DNA from: Akebia trifoliata
Lineage: Eukaryota > Streptophyta > Magnoliopsida > Ranunculales > Lardizabalaceae
Direction: 5' to 3'
Assembly (NCBI GenBank): GCA_017979445.1
Contig: CM030706.1
Location: 16,044,967-16,108,966 of the forward strand
Length of the DNA: 64,000 bases
The notes beneath the pieces were generated by a model. That model was not told the origin of the DNA and ran no database searches. It worked only from the letters and a program-made list of their open reading frames with translations. This document shows positions 58,391-64,000 of the stretch, in pieces (positions within the stretch are counted from its first letter, which is position 1; the number at the start of each line of letters is the position of its first letter). The position numbers and the translations under genes were made by a program.

Positions 58391-58981
58391 GTTAACAAGG
58401 GTTATAAGTTCTCGATTTGTAATTCTTTCTAGAGTTCATAAAAAAAAGGATATGCGAAAAGGATAAAGTTTAGGAAATACAGGGGAGAAATGGCTAAAGT
58501 CCATACCTTCCTGTGGTTTCGAAGCTGTAGTCGAGCTGTAATCGACCCAAAAGAATCAGATCTTTATATCAATATTATTATCATGGATCTGTAAGAAAAA
58601 GAGAAGTTCCAATGAAATTCATTCTCAAGTTCTGAATCATAAAAAAACAATACCCAATAAGGAAAAGAAACCAAGTATGGCAAAATAATCAAAATTGGAG
58701 TCAATTCAAGAAGGTTATGCCCAAGAACTCTATTCATATTGTTCAACAAATCTTTGTAAAAGAAAAAGGTTTTGTTATGCTTTGGCAGAAGTTATTACGT
58801 CATGGGTGGTCAGGCAATGTTTTCATTTAAAAAAAATTAAAGGAAGAGGCCAAGAAAACACCTTTAAAATCAAGTTTCTTGTCAAATTAATCAATATTAT
58901 TTGACTTGAATTGATCAATCAGTAAAATAATATTCTTTTCCCTCTATTATGATGATTCAGACAATGAATCAAACTCATCGA
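58391..58981. other. 3' tail of element E or flank, unassigned
   Basis: A/T-rich. Possible promoter region of the antisense gene by position. No LTR match and no gene found. Confidence 0.35.
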
Positions 58982-60634
58982 GTGAAATCGTCTCGACCCA
59001 TTTTTCACCAAATGGCGGATAAGGGTCTGATTGGTAAATTGTGGATTTTTAAGGAATAAGGAGTCGCCACCTAGTTTAGGTTTAGGAATCATAAATAACT
59101 CCACATGAATATGGGTCGGTTCACAGATCAGAGACTTGGGTAAGGGGTCAGATTACGGGTTTCGGAAGGTGTTAGGAATCGAACCCGCCCGATCGAGATG
59201 ATCGGCCTCTACTGCGATCTAAACTATCCTACGATCAACGGGTAGAGACTAAAGTCAAGATTATGGTCCAATCATCATCACTATCATCATCAAATTATAT
59301 CGAATGTGCAAAACGAATCTCAAAACCAATATTCCCCAAATATCACATGATTCTCGAATTCTACACAAAATGAAAATATTTGAAAAAGCCTAAATTCTAG
59401 ATCATGCTTCAAAGCTCACGTGGCAAGATATTTCACTCACAAATCCGCATGTACAAAGATTTTCCAAATCAAGTAAAATAGGAATTTGTGAAAGTTTTCT
59501 AAGTTGGAAAATCATCAATATGGAACTTCTAAATTGGCACTTTATGAGATTTCTAATTCGAAAAATTATTCAAATCAGAAAATCATGAATTTAATGAATT
59601 TTTAAATTAGAAATTGACAAATATGAATTTTTCAAAGTAAGAAATTATGATTAGAAAATTTCTCAAATTAGAAAATGACAAAATTCCAAAATTAGAATGT
59701 TCCAAAAGTGAATCTTACAAAAAATGGGAATTGTGAACATGAAAATTTTCAAATTACGAACACGTTGTTAATCAACAAGTCGGCTCCTCAATAATCAAAA
59801 TATTAGGGACATGGGGCACATTAGTGAATCAACCGCTCACACATATACACAAATTTTCGTTTTTTAAAAAAAGAGGACACGTGGAAAATGTTAATAAATT
59901 GATTGGTAAATTAATTCCCATATACATAGAAGTCAGTGAGTTGACTCATGCTCATTTTGTTAAAAAAAGATTTAAAATTTCCATGTAAAAAAAATCAGTG
60001 GATCGACTCACGTGCTAATTTGGAAAAAGAAAATCATTTTTTTTTATGTTGGCAAATTCTGTGAATTAACTCAACCAAACACTTTGGAATTAATCAAATG
60101 TAATACCATTGCATATCAAATTCAAGATCGGTCCGACAATATTAAGAATCAATGAGTCGACCCAATAATATAAAAAACCAATGAGCCACTCACTAACTTG
60201 GTATATGAGGGTTAATTCGATTAATCTATTAACACCAAAAATCAGCATATTAATCCACTAATATCAAATATCACAATTCACAGCACGTACACAAAAATTC
60301 GCAAATCAATTCAGATGCATAAAAAAAACTTTAGAAATACAAAATAAATGAAAGGGCTTACCTTCACCGAAAAACTTTGGATGCTTGGATCCCTTAAAAA
60401 AGCCTTGAAATAACGTGAGACACCAACGAACGCAAGGAGAGGATGAGATGGTGGCCGTTGTGAAACAATCAATAAGAGAAAAGCAAACGGTTGAAGAAGA
60501 TGAAAACGTAATGAGTCTGCTATGAGGGTTGAGGAGTGTTAGGGGCTAGTTTCAATGGAGGTCTGACGAGTATTCTGGGTTGCAAAACGTAGGGAATGAG
60601 AGGTGGATGAATAGCGAAGGTCTGAGATGGTCTC
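58982..60634 (-). repeat. Gypsy LTR (minus strand), 5' part displaced by element H
   Basis: Minus-strand 3' end ...AAAAATGGGTCGAGACGATTT at 58982, preceded by GGTGGCGACTCC (59076-59065) and CTAACACCTTCC (about 59165-59180). The U3 side ends at 60634, where element H begins; the rest and the TGTAGACACC start should lie right of H, outside the window. Same group as 2562-4302. Confidence 0.65.
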
Positions 60635-61198
60635 TGTAATGGCCACATCATCTGTCACCTAGAGTTAGGTGTAAGCTCGCCCCGGAGGTACCTGGGAGCA
60701 CCCATGTAATATCATGTAAGGCTCGTTATGAAGCCATGTCAGCCCCCGTACCAAGGCATATCTGTTAGCTTAGGGTACATGTCAGCCCCGTGCCAGGGCA
60801 CACTTGTTAGCTTAGTGGCATTTACGTAATAAGGGAGTATGACCGGCCTCCACTTTTGATGTTTCCTTCTGGAAACCTGGGAAAGACTTAGCATACACTT
60901 GATAGGAAGGGTGTCAGTGCTATCCCAATCCCTGGCCTACACCCACGTTGTTGAAGCCCAGCTCCGTGGAAGTCCCGCGTGTCATAGGATCATCATTTAC
61001 TTGTAACACATCTATTACTTTTGTAACGCGTTGCACCGTGTAATTCAATATTATATCAACAAAGTTGCCTCCGGGCTTTGCCTCGTTTACTTGTTTGTCA
61101 GTTACGTGTGTGTGGTGTACAATCATTTTACAGGCTTGCAAGTGGATTTGACCCCCTTGCGCCGCACGACCTCGCTTCGAAAGAATAGGGCCGTGACA
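60635..61198 (+). repeat. 5' LTR of element H
   Basis: 564 bp, TGTAATGGCCAC...GGGCCGTGACA; its ends form a TGT.A.GGCC short inverted repeat. A ~50-bp 'atgtcagcccc(c)gt.ccaaggca' sequence is repeated twice inside (60733-60840). Confidence 0.85.
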
Positions 61199-61200
61199 GT

Positions 61201-61212
61201 TGGTATCAGAGC
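61201..61212 (+). promoter_or_regulatory. Primer-binding site of element H (initiator Met tRNA type)
   Basis: TGGTATCAGAGC two bases after the LTR, the canonical complement of the plant initiator tRNA-Met 3' end used by chromoviruses. Confidence 0.95.
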
Positions 61213-61283
61213 TACAGTTGTTTGAGCACAGTTGGTATTCCCCCTAGCTATTCTCCCAAGATTCCATTTAGTTCACGCGAACG

Positions 61284-62471
61284 ATGGCAAGAGGAACTGC
61301 TAGTACCGCAGATCAACCCGCTCCCAACACACCAGCACCACATACAAACAAGGAACGCATTGAGGTATTGGAGGAGAAGATAGCCATGCTCTCCGGTATA
61401 GTTGATGGTATTGCGCAAATAGATGATCACCAGAACACGATGGAGGAAAGAACCGAGACATTCAGAGCCAGAATGACTGACCTCGAGAAAGATACCCGAG
61501 GATCCATAGCCACGTTACAGGAACAGATTACGGAGCTCACTACTAAGGTAGGCCTCCTGGTAAGAGCCGTTGGTAACGAGCGGCCTACTGGTAGTAATGC
61601 TTCTCCCTCGCGCTTGCGAGTCCCCGAGCCACACGCCTTCAGTGGTGCCCGCGATGCGAAAGAGCTCGAGAATTTCCTGTTTAATATGGAACAGTACTTC
61701 CGTGCAGCTCGTCCGGATTCAGAAGAGGTAAAAGTAACAACTGCTTCTATGTATCTTGCAGGTGACGCTAAGCTATGGTGGCGAACGAAGTACACCGAGA
61801 TGGAAAGTGGCCAATGTTCCATCGATACATGGGAGGACCTCAAGAAAGAATTGAAGCACCAGTTCTTACCAGAGAACGTGGAGTTCATTGCCCGCAGAAA
61901 GTTGAGGCAACTCCAACATACAGATACAGTTCACGAGTACGTCAAGCAATTTTTCGCCTTGATGCTTGATATCCGTGACATGTCAGAGAAAGACAAGTTG
62001 TTCTCATTCCAAGAAGGACTCAAGCCTTGGGTTTAGACAGAACTCCAACGGCAACGTATGGAAGATCTCGCGTCTACAATTGAAGCAGCCGAGCGGTTGA
62101 CTGATTATACTCCCGCGGGAGGGAGCCAACAGTATGTACATCCTCAATCGAAGGGTTACTACCAGCAACCTGAGTACACAAAATAGTCTTCGAATGGCAA
62201 GAATGGAGGACACAGAAAGAGTTCCAGTCCGGGATCCTCACAGAACTCTTCTCATTCACAGAGCAGAAGTACCTCGCCAGTCAAGCGTCGTCACAAGCAT
62301 GGATGTGTTTTGTGTAGTGGGCCTCACAAGACGTTTAAGTGCCCACAGCGAGCCAAATTGACTGCACTTTTAGCTTCCCAGAGTGACCCTAGTCACGAGA
62401 GTACGAGTGGGCGAGATTATGAAGATTCTCCTCACATGGGAGCCTTGCATCTTTTGAATGCAATGAAGTAG
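61284..62471 (+). pseudogene. gag of element H with CCHC-like knuckle
   Basis: Start MARGTASTADQPAPNTPAPH at 61284. Coiled coil (about residues 25-95), then the capsid core LRVPEPHAFSGARDAKELEN, YLAGDAKLWWRTKY and RRKLRQLQHTDTVHEYVKQF. Knuckle CVLCSGPHKTFKCP at about 62309-62350. The frame is open except for TAG at 62034, 62184 and 62469, each one base from CAG. Confidence 0.85.
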
Positions 62472-63362
62472 ACATCTGAGACTCAGAATAGCCAGAAACG
62501 GAAGGGTCTTATGTATGTCGATATTGAAGTTGGTGGGAAGACCACCCAGGCAATGGTTGATACAGGAGCTACTCACAGCTTTATTACCCCTGTAGAGGCA
62601 AAGCGTCTCAATATCAGGCTCGATAAGGGTTCAAGCCGTATGAAAGCTGTAAACTCCCAAGCCACTCCTATCCAAGGTTCGGCCAAGTCAGTGTCCGTCA
62701 AGATAGGTACATGGAAGGGTAAGCTTGATTTACTCGCAGTTCCGCTCGATGAGTTCAGAGTTGTCATTGGGATGGATTTCATGCGACAGAACAGGGTTAT
62801 ACCGATGCCATTCGCCAACACCTTGGGCATGCTAGGTGAATGTCCAAGCTTTGTTCCCATCTCCATAGGCAAGGAAGAGGGAAATTTGATTTCAACCATT
62901 CAGGTGAAGAAAGGGTTGAAAAAAGGTAAGCAACCGTACATTGCTTCCTTGAGAGTTGAAGCCGGAGAACAAGACCATAGTTCAACTCCCACACAAGTTA
63001 CACAGGTTTTAGCAGAAATCGATGACGAGATAGCGAATTTGCTTCCGAAGACACTACAACCACGTAGGTCGAATGATCATCAGAATGAATTGCTACCTGT
63101 TGCCACACCTCTTATAGAGAGGCCTTATAGGATGAATCTTCCAAGACCAGTTGAGTTGAGCAAGCAACATAAGTATGGGTCTTCGCGACGTTGTATCGAT
63201 TATCGAGTAGTGAAGAAGATCACCATCAAGAACAAGTATCCTATCCAGCAGAGTGCCGACTTGTTTGATAAGCTTGGGACAACCAAGTGTTTTTCAGAGT
63301 TAGGTCAGAGATCAGGTTACTGTAAGATTCAAGTTGCAGAAGAAGCCCCTCAGCCACTTAGT
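62472..63362 (+). pseudogene. Protease and RT N-terminus of element H
   Basis: In frame with gag. YVDIEVGGKTTQAMVDTGAT with the catalytic DTGA at about 62560, then IGMDFMRQNRVIPMPF closes the protease. RT fingers follow: LPRPVELSKQHK, SSRRCIDYRVVKKITIKNKY and ELGQRSGYCKIQVAEEA; the normal VRK-DG part before RRCIDYR is shortened, and everything after QVAEEA (including the YxDD motif) is missing. Confidence 0.8.
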
Positions 63363-64000
63363 TAGAGTGTCAGCAAGAATTGGGATGTACCTCAGAGTGT
63401 TGTCAGCGTCAGAGATTCAAGAGTCACAGGGAAGTTATGGAACGGACCATGCAGATTACTTAGATTCCAGCTTAATTTTCCGAGCAGTGTACATCGTCAA
63501 TCAGTTTGGCCAACGGAGAGATTCAGTTCTGCGTTGGAGTATTTTAGGCATCTTGTCAATGCCGATTATCAAAATTGGGCGAATTTGTTCAAGTCAACCT
63601 ATCAGAAGAACTCTTCCTCCAACAAGAGTGCTTTGAACTTATATCAGGCCAACAGTATTTAACTTCTCACACTATTATTTTAGGTTACAGGAGACACAGT
63701 CCAAGGAAGTACAAGTTTGCTAAACTCTGGTTACCGTACAGGTTACACAGCATCTACTCTGTCATCTATGCAAGAAGTCTCGAGCCGTACCAAGCAGATC
63801 CAGGAGATCCCGCGCGCAGCATTCTAACACGTACATATTCTCATTCAGCTTTTCAGCCAGAGCGTGTTGTCGACAAAGTTCTCGAAGACGTCATTTCAGC
63901 AGTAGTTCCATCCAGCAACAGTAGCAACAGCACGTGGAGTACTTTCGTCACACAAGACATGCCAGAATTTGAAGCTACACAAGAGAGTGCAAAGAACCTA
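63363..64000 (+). pseudogene. Integrase core end and chromodomain linker of element H
   Basis: After a TAG (63363) the same frame reads NWDVPQSVVSVRDSR (second catalytic Asp in VRD), SSVHRQSVWPTERFSSALEY (Glu-motif region) and SPRKYKFAKLW, then jumps to LPYRLHSIYSVIYARSLEPY, the linker before the chromodomain, and FQPERVVDKVLED. The chromodomain itself, if kept, is right of the window. The frame is open to 64000. Confidence 0.75.

Larger units (their letters stand above)
43080..58981 (+). mobile_element. Tat-lineage Ty3/Gypsy element E with antisense PMD-like gene, about 16 kb
   Basis: Order: 5' LTR, primer-site leader, gag (split by a solo LTR), protease, RT, RNase H, second RNase H, integrase, short repeats, antisense gene, tandem repeats, unassigned tail. 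The double RNase H and the leader GGTGGGAC point to the Tat branch. Several domains are long open frames (RT 452 codons, integrase 223), so it is younger than A, B, F and G or under slower decay. I could not find a 3' LTR matching 43080-43974 before the minus LTR at 58982, so the 3' end is uncertain or lost. Confidence 0.7.
60635..64000 (+). mobile_element. Chromovirus element H, internally deleted, cut by window edge
   Basis: LTR 60635-61198, initiator-Met-type primer site, then gag-protease-RT-integrase-linker in one frame to the window end. Two in-frame jumps remove the RT catalytic core through the start of integrase (about 63355), and the integrase end (about 63730). Inserted in the minus LTR at 58982-60634 (left target bases GTCTC). 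The 3' LTR is outside. Confidence 0.85.

Overview
This window looks like nuclear DNA from a flowering plant, most likely a eudicot. It has one recognisable spliced host gene with GT-AG introns, a relic of a plant class VIII myosin gene, several MITE-like elements, and nested, decayed Ty3/Gypsy LTR retrotransposons that make up most of the sequence. I saw no rRNA, tRNA, CRISPR array or prokaryotic feature. All reading was by eye from one strand and its complement. Family names rest on remembered motifs, not on searches.

Layout. 1-11714 is a stack of Gypsy pieces. Copy A of a family I call T1 (minus) is cut by the left edge. F, a plus-strand fragment of a Tat-like element, has its protease region split by a minus-strand solo LTR at 2562-4302, flanked by the 5-bp duplication AGCAC. 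T1 copy B (plus) follows, then two LTR bodies end to end (7806-9393 and 9394-11714). 11715-14223 is mostly non-transposon sequence with an in-frame-deleted myosin VIII relic at 11965-12178. 14224-17462 holds broken LTR fragments, and 17655-18093 is a large inverted repeat.

The only host gene that looks potentially intact is an IST1-like gene (ESCRT/Vps4 regulator) on the plus strand, with five coding exons from 18672 to 42565 and a predicted protein of 481 residues. Its second intron is 21,827 bp (19067-40893). Most of that is two full T1 retrotransposons: G (minus, 19881-30790, target duplication ATTCT/ATTAT) and C (plus, 31156-36792, TTAAC/TTAAT). A PIF/Harbinger-like element with TTA duplications (37311-39400), two MITE-like elements and a hairpin fill much of the rest. 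The split codon joins exactly from 19066 to 40894.

43080-58981 is element E, a large Tat-lineage element (plus strand) with gag, protease, reverse transcriptase, two RNase H domains and integrase. Its gag is split by a solo LTR at 44585-46507 with a perfect GGCTC duplication. Between integrase and the element's 3' end lie an antisense, apparently spliced gene encoding a plant-mobile-domain-like protein, and then a tandem-repeat array. Elements G and C carry, in the same slot and also antisense, a different gene shared by both, resembling the 'putative gypsy type transposon' domain. This repeated arrangement is the most interesting biology here. From 58982 a minus-strand LTR is interrupted at 60635 by element H, a chromovirus with an initiator-Met-tRNA-type primer site. 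H keeps one reading frame to the window end, broken only by four TAG codons, despite large in-frame deletions.
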